Shown here one piece after another: positions 52,340 through 64,000 of a stretch of DNA of 64,000 bases. How positions within the stretch are numbered: the stretch's first letter is position 1; every line of letters starts with the position of its first letter. A model generated the notes under the pieces. It saw only the letters and a program-made list of their open reading frames with translations. It ran no database searches and had not been told where the DNA came from. The stretch spans positions 55,001 through 119,000 of the forward strand of contig CAUJNA010003506.1 in the NCBI GenBank assembly GCA_963377175.1. The letters run 5' to 3'. A program made the translations under genes and the position numbers. Origin of the DNA: Effrenium voratum. Its lineage: Eukaryota > Sar > Dinophyceae > Suessiales > Symbiodiniaceae.

Positions 52340-55300
52340 GTCAAGGATCAAAACTTCCAGGCATATGAGCTGGACAATCAACGCGCCTCAAACACCCACA
52401 TCTTGCCACACCTGCGCCACTTTCTTGGATCACACCTCGAACGCAGAAGGCACCCGACCAGTTCCAACAGTTCCCAGCAGCGCCCGCGCCACGGTTGGTG
52501 TTTCGCTTCGGCGGACAACATCCCATGCGGGCGTGATGCAAAGATTGGCTGTGGATGATGAACCCCATGCGCAAAACGCAACAAACGATCTGCCATGGCC
52601 ATGCCACGTTTGGCCCGCGGCAGTGCAAGGGAACGAGGGCGCAGCCGAAGATAATGGCCCACGAGTCTTCATTTTCTACCATGCCATGTCATACCTTTAA
52701 GCGTTTTGGCCCTTGGCCCTAATGCTGTCAGGAAAGGGAGAGGCATAGTTTCGAGCGCGAACACTCGGGTGCGTATCAACCGGCGCAAGGGATACAGTAA
52801 AGATGTGTCGAGAAGATTTCTGAATGTCTCCATCGAGACCGAACAGGGATACCTCAGCCTAGTTCCGGCAAAGGACGTACGCAGCTTCTGCCGGATGCCT
52901 TCCGGCAGCTTGCGGGAACTGTGTTGCTGCCTTCCACTGATCAGATCTACAAGTCCCTGCCACAACTCCCTCCACGCCCTTCCGAAACGATCTTGCCTTC
53001 TGGAGTTCCCTAAAGGCCCTGATTTACCACTTGATCCATCGAGCTAAACCCAAAGGCGAGTTGACTTTCGTCCACCACCATCCACGTACTGAGACTGTGT
53101 TCGAGCCGGAATAGCGCACATGTTTGCTTGTTTCAACTTGATCTTCCGAGAAGGTCAATTAAATTTGTCGCCCGTGCATTTGCACGGTCCCATCTGCCCT
53201 TGCAGCCCAACAGCACGCGCCGAACTGCCTTCACTGGAGATCGATGGGATGCAACACAAGGTGTGGGACTGTGACGTGCCGACCACAAACATGTCGTCAT
53301 CAGGAACCACGGGCAACACGCTGGCGTGCATTCAGAACATGCTAAACATGTGCCCGGGGATATCCGCAAAGGCATTCTGCACTCTGGCTGCTTCCCAACA
53401 TGCACGCTACTGCACAGTGCAATCACTGGGGAGCGGATGGCTGCTCGACCACTTCCGTTTGCACTTGAGCATACCCAAGGGCTGTTGTTTGTTGAAGCCC
53501 TTTTCCTCGTCAAGCCATGGTCCGAGTCCAAATGTGTGTTGAACAGCATGGCCAAGCCCCAATTAGTAGCGTATAAGGGCAAAGTGGTGGCCGGCACGAT
53601 GGCTCACCGGGTCACCAAAACTGCTTGTCCTAACAAGCCTTTCGCACATTGCCCACAAATCCTCCTGGCTTCATTGCCCTCAGCCAGCAACACGTGCCTC
53701 TGATGCAGCAACTGCGTTAATAGATTCACAGCGCAAGCGCTGCAACATCAATGTGCAATGAGCCAGGTTTGATTAACATAGTTCAATCGCCAAATGGGCA
53801 GCCACAAGGACATGCTTTGCCCTCTCAGAAAGGGGCAAAACAACTTGAATATCTCCAAACAGTGACAACGCTTCAAAAGCACTCTTCGCTCCCTTCAACA
53901 GCCAGCTTGAGCATCTGGTGCTTCTCCTGCGCAGCATCTGTCACTCCAATTCATTCTTTTCTGAATCTACCTAGGAACATGATATCTGGCTGCGGCCACC
54001 AGAAAAGTCGTTTGGTCACAAGCTGCCTCCTGGCTCAGACACAAGCAGCCGACACTCAAATACGGCCCAGGATGACACACAGCTCGACCTTCTGTTTGGA
54101 GTATGCTCACATGGCTTGAAAGGGCATCAGTCTGCTTGTCCTCTCAATCCACACAGCCTCCGCAATGACTCTGCAGGTGCAGTTGGGGAACTGAGGGCTT
54201 CTTCAGAAGGTGGGCTGAAGTGTGCCCTACCGGCTCATTCCGCAGCTTTGGATCATGCTGACGGAGACACGACCACGCCGCACGCCATGCTTCGCGTTCA
54301 ATCAGCAAGCACCTAGCAGCAGCATGGGTGCCAAATCCTGCCACAAGATGCACAATGGAAAGCGGACCAGCTGTGCAGGCCAGTTTCCTGGCCAGTTTTC
54401 TGGCACCACTATCTGCTGCAAAAACCAGGTGGCGTTTCAAGCAGGCCCAACCGCGGCCTGCGCTTCGAAGCCACAAGCAGCGCATCACTGACAAATTCAA
54501 GATCGCTTTCCCATGAAGGAAGGATTCGAGCACTCGGATCGAGATGCATCAATCGACAATTGCAACCACTATGACGTGAAGATGAGAATAGCAAGGACTC
54601 ACGTTTTGGACTGTGTCCAGAATCAAGATATGGGTGTGTCTCTTTCTTAGGCTGCCCACGTAAAACCGCTTGGCGGGCCCATTTTGCGACCAACCCGTGT
54701 GGACGAGCTGGTCGGAAATGGTTCTGAAACTAGTGTGTCCGCCTGACACCTTGGGTTAGCACCATTTTCTGCTTGTGCTCAGATGTTGCAGGGCTCACTT
54801 GGGCCAATCCAAAGCCGGATTGTCGCAATCTTCTAGGCTCCGGTATAAGTGAGCCAGTCTGGCACGCTGCCCTCTCGTCTTTGAGACGCTCGACTCCCAT
54901 CTCGCGAACAAACCAGGCATCAAGTGCATGCGCTTTGTTTGGGGATGGATTCGCGCGCCAAACGCCCCTTAGCCAGTTTGCCGATACCCAGCCTCAAGGC
55001 TGGTATTTTTTGCATCGAAAGCGGGCGCGAAAGTGGGTGTGCCCGCTTTCTATTCGGGTATGCCTTGGGGCGTTGGATTTTGCTGGGCGCTTTTTTAGGT
55101 AGGAATCCACAGGTATCCAGAGACAGGCGCCAGTCTAAATTTTCAAGTGGCTTGCTCGTGGCCCCTGCGTCTCTCTCGGAAGTCTGAAAATCGGCTGGAT
55201 TCTTTGGTGGGCGTCAATCACACGCTTGGAATTATGTTCACCTGCGCACGTTCGACGACGGGTTCCCTAAGCAAGAAACATTGCTGCTCACTGGAGCGGT

Positions 55301-55780
55301 GAGAGTGGGCCCTCGACAGCGCTGGGCTCAAACATTTCGGAGACAACTTCGCCGTGTGTCCACTGGATTGAAACTCTTGATTGCCGCGCGAAGCATGCCA
55401 ACACTGATTCCCGCGTCCGAAAAAACACGCCTGCCAATTGCTATGATACACCGCTTGAGATCACAACATCTCAGCACAAGCTGGGGATGTCATTCTGCGG
55501 TCCTTCGGTGGCGACTCTACACTTTGCGATGTTTGGGCGCAAAGCCTCACACTACCATTCTCGCTGGCTTTCCGAGGGCCTACAGCAACAGGATGGAGCT
55601 GAAGACCTGCCGCCGCGGGCACAGCTGGTTCTAAAACTCTTAGGTTGCCTATCCGCTTGTCTGGATCGCCTCGTGTTCACTGCCGAATTCAAGGTCCATC
55701 ATGCGCAACGCATGGGATCATTCCCAAGCACAATTGCCAGCTCGGTACTCGCGCGAGGGTGAATGTTCTACCTCGAAGAA
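52340..55780 (+). other. Exon-like fragments in shifting frames, possible decayed element
   Basis: Several plus-strand stretches read as normal protein but in changing frames separated by stops. Near 52,345-52,450: KDQNFQAYELDNQRASNTHI. Near 52,890-53,010: AFRQLAGTVLLPSTDQIYKS. Near 53,000-53,105: SSLKALIYHLIHRAKPKGEL ending in a stop. Near 53,430-53,700: PFALEHTQGLLFVEALFLVK. Near 55,215-55,430: HLRTFDDGFPKQETLLLTGA. Near 55,450-55,760: ITTSQHKLGMSFCGPSVATL. This could be a decayed transposable element or an intron-split gene. I recognise no family. Confidence 0.25.
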
Positions 55781-56696
55781 TTCCATTGCTGAGCTTAGAT
55801 GGTTGTACGAGGCAACCTCGCGCTGGCTGGATGGTGCAAAGCACGCGCAAACTCACGCCAGCAAAAAATCAACCCAGCAACACTTCGGCGGAGCGCTCTC
55901 GTGTCCAATCTCTGACAGACCCATTGGGTGGTGACTTCTTCACTGGCGTCAAGATTTGTCATCGTCCAAGCAGCGCAACTGCAGTTCTTTGGTTTGGGAA
56001 TGGGTCTGAGGTTTGTCCGGTTTAGGATAGAAAAACGCTGACAGCCCGAACTGGCTCCTTGAGCACCAGTCTCACAAAGCTTTGGCTTAGGTACCAGGCG
56101 AAACTGGTGTGTGGATGGACATGCCTCCAGCCCAAAAAGCAAAACTGTACAGGGAGGTAGCCTGGGGATCAATGTCAGGTTCACCAGATCCCAGTGCCAT
56201 CATCAAGCACTCATTGCGCAGTCCTAATCGAAGTTCCAGGATTTCCGTTGCAAGCAGCGTAGGGATGATGAGTTCATCCCGCTGCATGGCCTAACGTCAT
56301 GAACGTGTGCCAGCTGCCTGATGAATGACTGAAGGGAGCTGTACGACTTGAAAATACCACGCAAATGAGGGGCCTCTCCAAATCATTTGCAACATGTTGG
56401 TTTCCTTCCGTTTAAGGGGGTGTCCGAGTTGTTGGAACCCTTTTGCAAGGTTGGTGGACATACTTTCAACCCGAGCAACAAAAAGCCATATCTTCAAGAC
56501 TGCCCCAAAGGGAATTGAACTTGATGGCTGCATTTGAACGCCTTGATAATTGCAATGCCCAACAGGGCTGCATTGATTTCAATCTCTTGCAAACCTGTAC
56601 CGATGATGGCAATGCCGCTGAAGTATTCGCGGTTGTGCGCGGGTGCCAAGCGAGCTCATGAGGGCAGCGCGAGTACAAAACCAAGCAGCGTATTTC
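55781..56696. other. Host DNA without a supportable gene
   Basis: Short open frames on both strands only. Nothing recognisable before the CA satellite. Confidence 0.5.
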
Positions 56697-58555
<1,859 letters not shown>

Positions 58556-58713
58556 ATAAACAAACAAACAAAACCAGCAAACAAGCAAGTAAGCAAAAAC
58601 AAGAAAGCAAGCAAAAACAAGCAAGCAATCAAAACAAGCAAGGAAGCAAGCGAGCAAGCGAGCAAGAAAGTGAGCGAGCACGCAAGCACGCCAGCACGCC
58701 AGCACGCCAGCAC

Positions 58714-58759
<46 letters not shown>

Positions 58760-58960
58760 AAGCCCGCACGCGCCCGCCCGCCCGCCCGCCCGCCCGCCCA
58801 CCAACCGGCGAACCTACCAACCAACCGACCAACCAACCAAACAGGCAAACAAGAAACAAGGAAACGAAGAAACAAACAAACAAACAACAACCAAAGAAAC
58901 AAAGAAACAAAGACACAAATGAAGAAACAACCACACGAACAAGTAACATCAAAGAAACCC
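58556..58960. repeat. AAAC, AAGC, CAGC and CCGC tetranucleotide block
   Basis: Successive tetranucleotide repeats: AAAC, GCAA/AAGC, CGAGCAAG, CAGCACGC, CAGC, CCGC, CAAC, AAAC and GAAACAAA. A simple-repeat continuation of the CA satellite. Confidence 0.95.
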
Positions 58961-59877
58961 ACGCCTAGCCGCTTGAAAAGTGAAGCTCACATGTCAGCAT
59001 AGGACTTGTCCATGTTATTTGCCCGCTGAAATCTTGGTCGCTGTTGACCCCTCTCATCTTGGCTGCTGTTGACTCCTCTGCAGAAAGCTTAACTGTTGTG
59101 GGTTTACTGGAAAACCCACAAAAACTCCCAAACAGTTAAAGTCTACAGATCCAACCCATAGCAATCAAGAAATGACCAGGTACCCGGTGCAGGTCTGTGA
59201 GGCATGTACTTGTGCATACTCAGGCTGCAAAGGTTGAGATTAAACATGCCCTTGGGTTCAAACCACCATGGAAACCATGGGGGTTCACATAACCACTGAT
59301 TACCTAGGGATTCTCATCACGTTAAAAAAGGGGCAGTCTTTCTTTTAATGGGGCTGAACCCTAGGGTATACCTGGGAAACCTCCGCTGCATTCGCTCGAC
59401 TCGCCGCACGCCTTCGCCCTTTCTTCCACGATTTCGGGGTCTCCTGGTGAAACATGGGAAGTCCTCGCGTGAGCAGCCAAGATCCTGGACGTCTCTTGGT
59501 TCGCAACTTTCCTTTGGGGCTGATGCCCATACACAATCTTGGGTGACACATTCGCTCTAGTAGTTCTGCTCTGGCTGCTCGCATGCACCAGATGGCGCAG
59601 CGCAAAGCTATGCGACAAAGCTCCATGGAAGCAATGGCAGGTCGCATGGCTCCTAAATACTCCATGATTATTTCTTTGAAACACTATTCACGCAGCTATG
59701 AACAGTTGTTCAACCGTAGGCAGCCAAAAAATAAACAACTAAAAAAAATAACAACAAAAAAAACACGATATGCAAGAGTAAACTCCCATAGTCCAGAAAC
59801 CCGGCTACAAGATGTAAGCCAGACCATCCTGCCATCTCAAAAGCTCCTGGCCCGAAGGATGGAACTTCTTTGGGTGC
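58961..59877. other. Host DNA without a supportable gene
   Basis: Contains an inverted phrase at about 59,092-59,130 (TTAACTGTTGTGGGTTTACT ... AACTCCCAAACAGTTAA) and an A-rich tract at 59,730-59,770. No gene recognised. Confidence 0.45.
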
Positions 59878-60705
59878 TTAGGCTTGCTCCGAGTGGACGG
59901 GACGGGACAACCTCTTGGGGATGCTCGAAAATCCCCAGATTGGACCATTAGCTTGGAAAGAGCAATCCTTTGTGGCAACCCCCAACGCCCCATGAAGTGA
60001 CACATATTGTTGTTGTTTTTGGGTGAACTTTGACACAGCATCAACAAGCCTCGACTGGGCAGTGCTCATGTTCTTGGTCACTTTCTTCATAGAAGCGCTG
60101 GGAGCATGGGAGTGTAGATCCACTTTAAGGGAGTCACTCGGCCATAACCTATGGATTTCCGCGTCAAGCGATGGCTCAGGATCGAAGACCGGGGAGACCA
60201 GGCTTTCAAATTGCAACGCGTCTCAGAGCGACACCACGGTGGTCTTGGCTCTTCTAGACTTCGGCGCGGGAGCTTCATCTATCTTCTCGATGAAGGTCTT
60301 GTGATTCTCGAGCTTCGACACGAAGTCGTCCTCTGCGATGGGAGCTGCTCGGGAAGGCGTGTACCCGGTGGTCCGGCTTCTTCTTGAGCTCCTTCCAACA
60401 GCCTCGCCATCCAAGTCCCGGGAGTAGGAGGATCTGCCGGAGAAGTTCTTGTACATCGCCAGCTTGCTGGCGTCAAAGCTAATGGAGGAGGTGGAGATCT
60501 CGCTGAGCCTTCGCACCATCTCATCACCGGCACCTTTGTTGGATCTATTGGAGATGACCGACTTCATAGAAGGTGAGCTGCTGCCTAGCAGAGGGCTTGT
60601 CCTTCTCGCATCGACATCGGAGGTGTCCATAAGTCTGAGACCGTGGTCCAGAGCTACTTCTCCCTCACTGAGCATCAAGCGCGGCCGAACGAACATGCCA
60701 AAGCC
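59878..60705 (-). CDS. Exon-like coding region, Ser-rich, with an in-frame TGA
   Basis: On the minus strand the frame is open from an AG acceptor (ATATCAG|GGCTTTGGCATG, border at 60,705/60,706) through about 160 residues (MFVRPRLMLSEGEVALDHGL, then SMKSVISNRSNKGAGDEMVR and EDDFVSKLENHKTFIEKIDE), meets one TGA at 60,223-60,225, and continues in the same frame for 112 residues (SLVSPVFDPEPSLDAEIHRL, then MSTAQSRLVDAVSKFTQKQQ) to 59,878. Composition on both sides of the TGA is similar. It could be two exons, a null allele or an unusual readthrough. No family recognised; Ser/Arg clusters suggest a phosphorylated, partly disordered protein. Confidence 0.4.
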
Positions 60706-60722
60706 CTGATATTTGCCTCATT

Positions 60723-60835
60723 TGGGTATGGGTCAAAAATAGGTACCCAAAATAGAACCTGGTAAATGGACACACGGACTACAACCTGAGGTCCCCTGGT
60801 GGTTTAATTTTGACTCATACCCATTTGCAGTCAAC
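60723..60835 (-). repeat. GGGTATGGGTCAAAA dispersed element with inverted ends
   Basis: Outer ends GGGTATGGGTCAAAA (60,724-60,738) and TTTTGACTCATACCC (60,816-60,830) form a 15-base inverted repeat with one mismatch. Internal sequence matches 24,850-24,960 and partly 16,345-16,410. On the minus strand it ends a few bases before the AG acceptor of the exon-like region at 60,705, so it lies in an intron. Confidence 0.75.
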
Positions 60836-61114
60836 CGCACATGACAAAGCAGTCAGTGTTCAACCCAAGCTGAGGATCCAACTCTAACAAGACCATAGCA
60901 TGCCCAAGGATAGTGCGAGCTGTGTGCCAATGCTTCGGCTGTCGCTCACGCTTTTTCTTGCCGTGGGTCCAGGACAGCTTGGCTGTCTGTCGGAAAGTTG
61001 TTGCCATGCCACCCGCGGTTGAACGCACACGCACACCTCCCAGCAAACCGGGTCAACGGGCAAGCCATGTACTTCTTAGAAGAGGGGTCATGAATTTGAC
61101 AGCTTGTGGGGGTT
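60836..61114. other. Host DNA, no gene seen
   Basis: Short frames only. Nothing recognisable. Confidence 0.4.
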
Positions 61115-61201
61115 ATCAAAGTCAGACAATGGGGCTCTTTCCCTTTAACCCACCACTAGGGGGTGACTTTGATCATGGTAAAATAATGGGTCCAGCTCCA
61201 A
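61115..61201 (+). repeat. ATCAAAGTCA MITE-like element, copy 1
   Basis: ATCAAAGTCA (61,115-61,124) and TGACTTTGAT (61,164-61,173) are perfect inverted ends around AATGGGGCTCTTTCCCTTTA. The similarity with copy 2 continues to GGTAAAATAATGGGTCCAGC near 61,200. Confidence 0.75.
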
Positions 61202-63218
61202 AGAATCAACTTTGGACGCATGCTTTGTAAAAGAGATCCAACGCAGGTGAGCACAGCAGCACGGCTCGCGGTGTGAACATTGGCTTCCTGCATGATGCAA
61301 GCAAAGTCAGAGAATCATCTTGCTGCTTCTCCAAACTGCTTTGTAGCCTTTGACTTCTTTCTGCTTGCACCCGAATCCCCCTCAGCACATTGAAGCCTGG
61401 CGTCACAACTCCGTCCGTCCCAGAAACTCTCTGCATGGCAGCGCATTGCGCTGCGCACAACTGGCACCAAAGGTCTCAAGACGGGAGTGGGCCGGAGTTT
61501 GTCAATTCAAGGAAACTTGAGAAGGCAGGAAGCTGAAGTGAAGCACTTGACAACATCCCGATTGCTAGTCTTAGTGTCCAACATAGGTAGCTTAAAGTGA
61601 AGAAATCTTAAAGCTTCGCTGTTGGAGAGTAGAGACCCACGCCTGCATAAGCTAGCGTTCTTGCAATCAAGTTTCACGAATGACACAGGGTTTCCGGCTT
61701 TCCGCTCGTGCAGCCCTATCCCCGTTCCGAGTCGGCGGCCGTCTACTGGTGCTGTTCACCTTGTCGAAATCTTTGAACTTGACAGACTTTATATTGAACT
61801 TCACCAACTTCGATGCCACTCAATGGGAAATGTTCACACAATGCAGTCCTTTCGCGGTTCTCATGCTCCTCGCGAGAGCAACGCATGGTCAAGAAGCTCA
61901 TGCTCGAGCATTCGTCGCTCGATCCTCGCGTGTTCAGCCCCGGGATCCAATCGCCGGCCTCTGGCAATGCAAATAACCCTTTTGGTCACTTTAGAAAGCC
62001 TCCTAATGGTCTCAAGAGGAGCTCGCAGAACGCCGACCCGAAGTGACCCGCCACGAGCTTCGCGCCCCTCGCAAGCGAGCCCTCGCGGGAGGAAGAGCAA
62101 GCCCTGCCAGAAACCCACATCCGCCAACTAAAATTTCGGCCACGCCCTGCCTGAACCAATGGCCCGCCCCGACCCAAAGGCCACGAACCGGCCTCGCCTC
62201 CAGGCTCCGAAGCTGCCTGTCCGCCTCCGAAAAGGAGTCCTGCAGGACCTGCGCCTCAGGGATACGAAAAGCAAGGACCTTTGGCGGGGACATTCCAAAC
62301 CTGGCCAACGGGCGAATAGATACATACATAAATACATATGCATAAACATACACATATAAATTCATATATATATATATATTGGGCAATATGATTTGGGGAC
62401 CTTTGTGGTAAGGTACCGGGCTATGCTTCAAGGTTTCCCGCATCGCCGATTGCCGGGATGGTTTTTCGCGATTCTCATGCAGCTTTCTGAGCTTTGGGTT
62501 GCGTATGCTAGCTCACGGCTTCAACTCAAGAGGATCCAAAGAGTCGAACTTGAGCTTACAGGCTCCGAGCATGTTGACGGACGACATTCTGGCACCACTC
62601 CCAACCGCATTTTGCCATAGGCTGCGCAGCGGAGGGTCCCGCAGGATTTCGGCCATTCCAAACATGTTTGCAACAACTGGCCCTGAAACGTCTCATGTAA
62701 GGAATGAGAGCGCGAGGGTTTGTGTGAACCGTAGCGAAAGCGGTGCAGGATACAGTATCAGCTGGTATCAGCGAGGGAGTTTTCAGGGCTTGTTAGTTGG
62801 AAAGCTTGCTGATTGCAGGATCGCGTTTGCGCGGTGCTTGAAAGGGGTACAGCCACCCCCTCAAAGTCCTCAATTCGGGGGGGGGGGGGGGGAAACGCGA
62901 ACTTGTACCCAAACGAAAAGTCTGCAAAATGTACCCACCCACCAACTAAAATGGAAGTGCAAAAAGGCACTTTCCAAGGGAAAGTTGTCTTTCTACAGGC
63001 GTCCATGCACTTCCATGTTAGCTGGTGGGAAGGTATGTTTTGAGGTGAACAGGGTATTGAATACCACTCAACCACTTGGGCGTCGGGCGCAATGCCTTTG
63101 GCGAGCTTCCACCGCACTCCGCTGCGTGGCCTCAAGGTGACCCCCGGGTGTTGGATCGAATGGCAGCGGGGCGGGTCGAATGGCTGGAGTTTTCTCCGGG
63201 ACCAATAGTTTGGGGAGT
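61202..63218. other. Host DNA without a supportable gene
   Basis: Mixed sequence with short open frames on both strands; one GC-rich stretch at 61,880-62,290 is open in several frames. Contains ATACATA / TATATA patches at 62,320-62,380 and a 16-base G run at 62,877-62,892. At 62,930-63,040, GGAAGTGCAAAAAGGCACTTTCC is an imperfect hairpin. No gene recognised. Confidence 0.45.
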
Positions 63219-63361
63219 ATCAAAGTCAGAAAATGGGGCACTGTTTCCCTTTAACTTTAACTTATCAGGGGGTCATACTGTTTCTGGGGCGTTCTGTCAG
63301 AAAATGGGGCTCTGGGAGCCACTTCTCAGTTGACTTTGGTAAAATCATGGGGCCAGCTCCA
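63219..63361 (+). repeat. ATCAAAGTCA MITE-like element, copy 2
   Basis: Begins ATCAAAGTCAGAAAATGGGG and ends TGACTTTGGTAAAATCATGG followed by GCCAGCTCCA, as in copy 1, but the interior is about 50 bases longer and repeats the phrase TCAGAAAATGGGGC. Confidence 0.75.
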
Positions 63362-64000
63362 TGGGGCCCTTTCTGTCGTGGAAGTGGAGCGAAAGGCAGC
63401 GCCTTCTCGCAGAAACCATCTCTGTGATCGGAGTTGCGTTGATTGGGGAATCCCACGGTCGCTAACACGTTGCTCGCTGTTTGTTCATGAGGATGCATCA
63501 CAAGCGCTGGTGCTTGGGTTTGTGGTCGCCTCGAATGACCAGACCCACATGTCGAGTCAGCGGTTCGGTGTGCTTTGGAGCGAGCATGCTACAGCGAAGC
63601 GTTGCATCCTTGGCAACACCAATCCTCCTTGCTGTGCTTGTTGACCAAAGGAATCTCAATCGTGAAGCCAGCACGCTTTGAAAGGCAGGGGGGGTCCTGT
63701 TCGAAGCACGGCGTGCAAAAGCTCGAGGCTTACGTTCAGGCCTGTTTCTGGCGTGTCCCACTTGCCCCCCTTCTGCCCCTTGACAAGCTGTCGGAGCCTT
63801 TTCACAGCGTGACGAATGCATTTAGAGGGGGCAACGGGTTGCCCAGAAACATGAGCCAACCCCTCATGCCCAGGCTTCAGGAAGAGCACTAAAATCACCA
63901 GCTGGACCGGCATGAAACACCCCTCAGTCTTTGAGGAAAAGGACGAAATCATCCCAAAGACTTCCATCCCCGACGATGACATCAACAAATTTCTGTGAAG
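63362..64000. other. Host DNA, possible minus-strand exon at 63,656-63,988
   Basis: On the minus strand a 110-codon frame starts MLMSSSGMEVFGMISSFSSK and contains VQLVILVLFLKPGHEGLAHV and KCIRHAVKRLRQLVKGQKGG. It looks protein-like but runs close to the window edge, and the plus strand is also open here. No family recognised. Confidence 0.25.

Overview
The window is a piece of nuclear DNA from a large, repeat-rich, intron-bearing unicellular eukaryote (alga or other protist; I cannot name the lineage) that carries an almost complete integrated DNA virus of the Polinton-like virus (PLV) type. The host parts (1-28,098 and about 48,950-64,000) are around 50-55% GC by eye. They lack long ordinary reading frames and are filled with microsatellites, G-rich tracts, AT-rich islands and small dispersed inverted-repeat elements. 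Only a few exon-like segments can be supported. The best is a two-exon small membrane protein at 11,912-12,467.

The viral element (28,199-48,938, 20.7 kb, strongly AT-rich, compact, intronless) is bounded by terminal inverted repeats of about 531-536 bp. A 100-N scaffold gap lies directly against its left end. Left to right it holds: a truncated CxxC gene cut by the left TIR; four small leftward genes; a rightward A32/FtsK-type packaging ATPase and a small gene; a leftward morphogenesis block (small acidic and coiled proteins, double-jelly-roll-type major capsid protein, class-3-like lipase); then a rightward block with the minor capsid (penton) protein, a zinc-finger protein, a fibre with a C-terminal S74 chaperone domain, a small basic protein, a retroviral-type (rve) integrase, a 1,387-aa replication protein (Cys/His domain, degenerate family B polymerase, SF1 helicase, HNH-like zinc module), and three related CxxC...CxxC proteins.

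The genes form a coherent virus: ATPase, capsid and penton for packaging and shell; fibre and lipase for entry; integrase for insertion; the polymerase-helicase for replication. Five intact replication/accessory genes and the truncated one share a long upstream motif that the capsid-type genes lack, which suggests two expression classes. Seven genes carry single-base frameshifts, mostly in homopolymers. They may be long-read assembly errors, early decay, or in one case (integrase, A AAA AAC before the stop) recoding.

The flank left of the N gap ends in a copy of the sequence at 2,661-3,074, so the left junction is not trustworthy. The right junction is continuous and runs straight into a 1.1-kb TACA microsatellite. 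The remaining host DNA (50-64 kb) holds exon-like fragments, a 1.9-kb CA/CAACA satellite and several MITE- or introner-like repeats.
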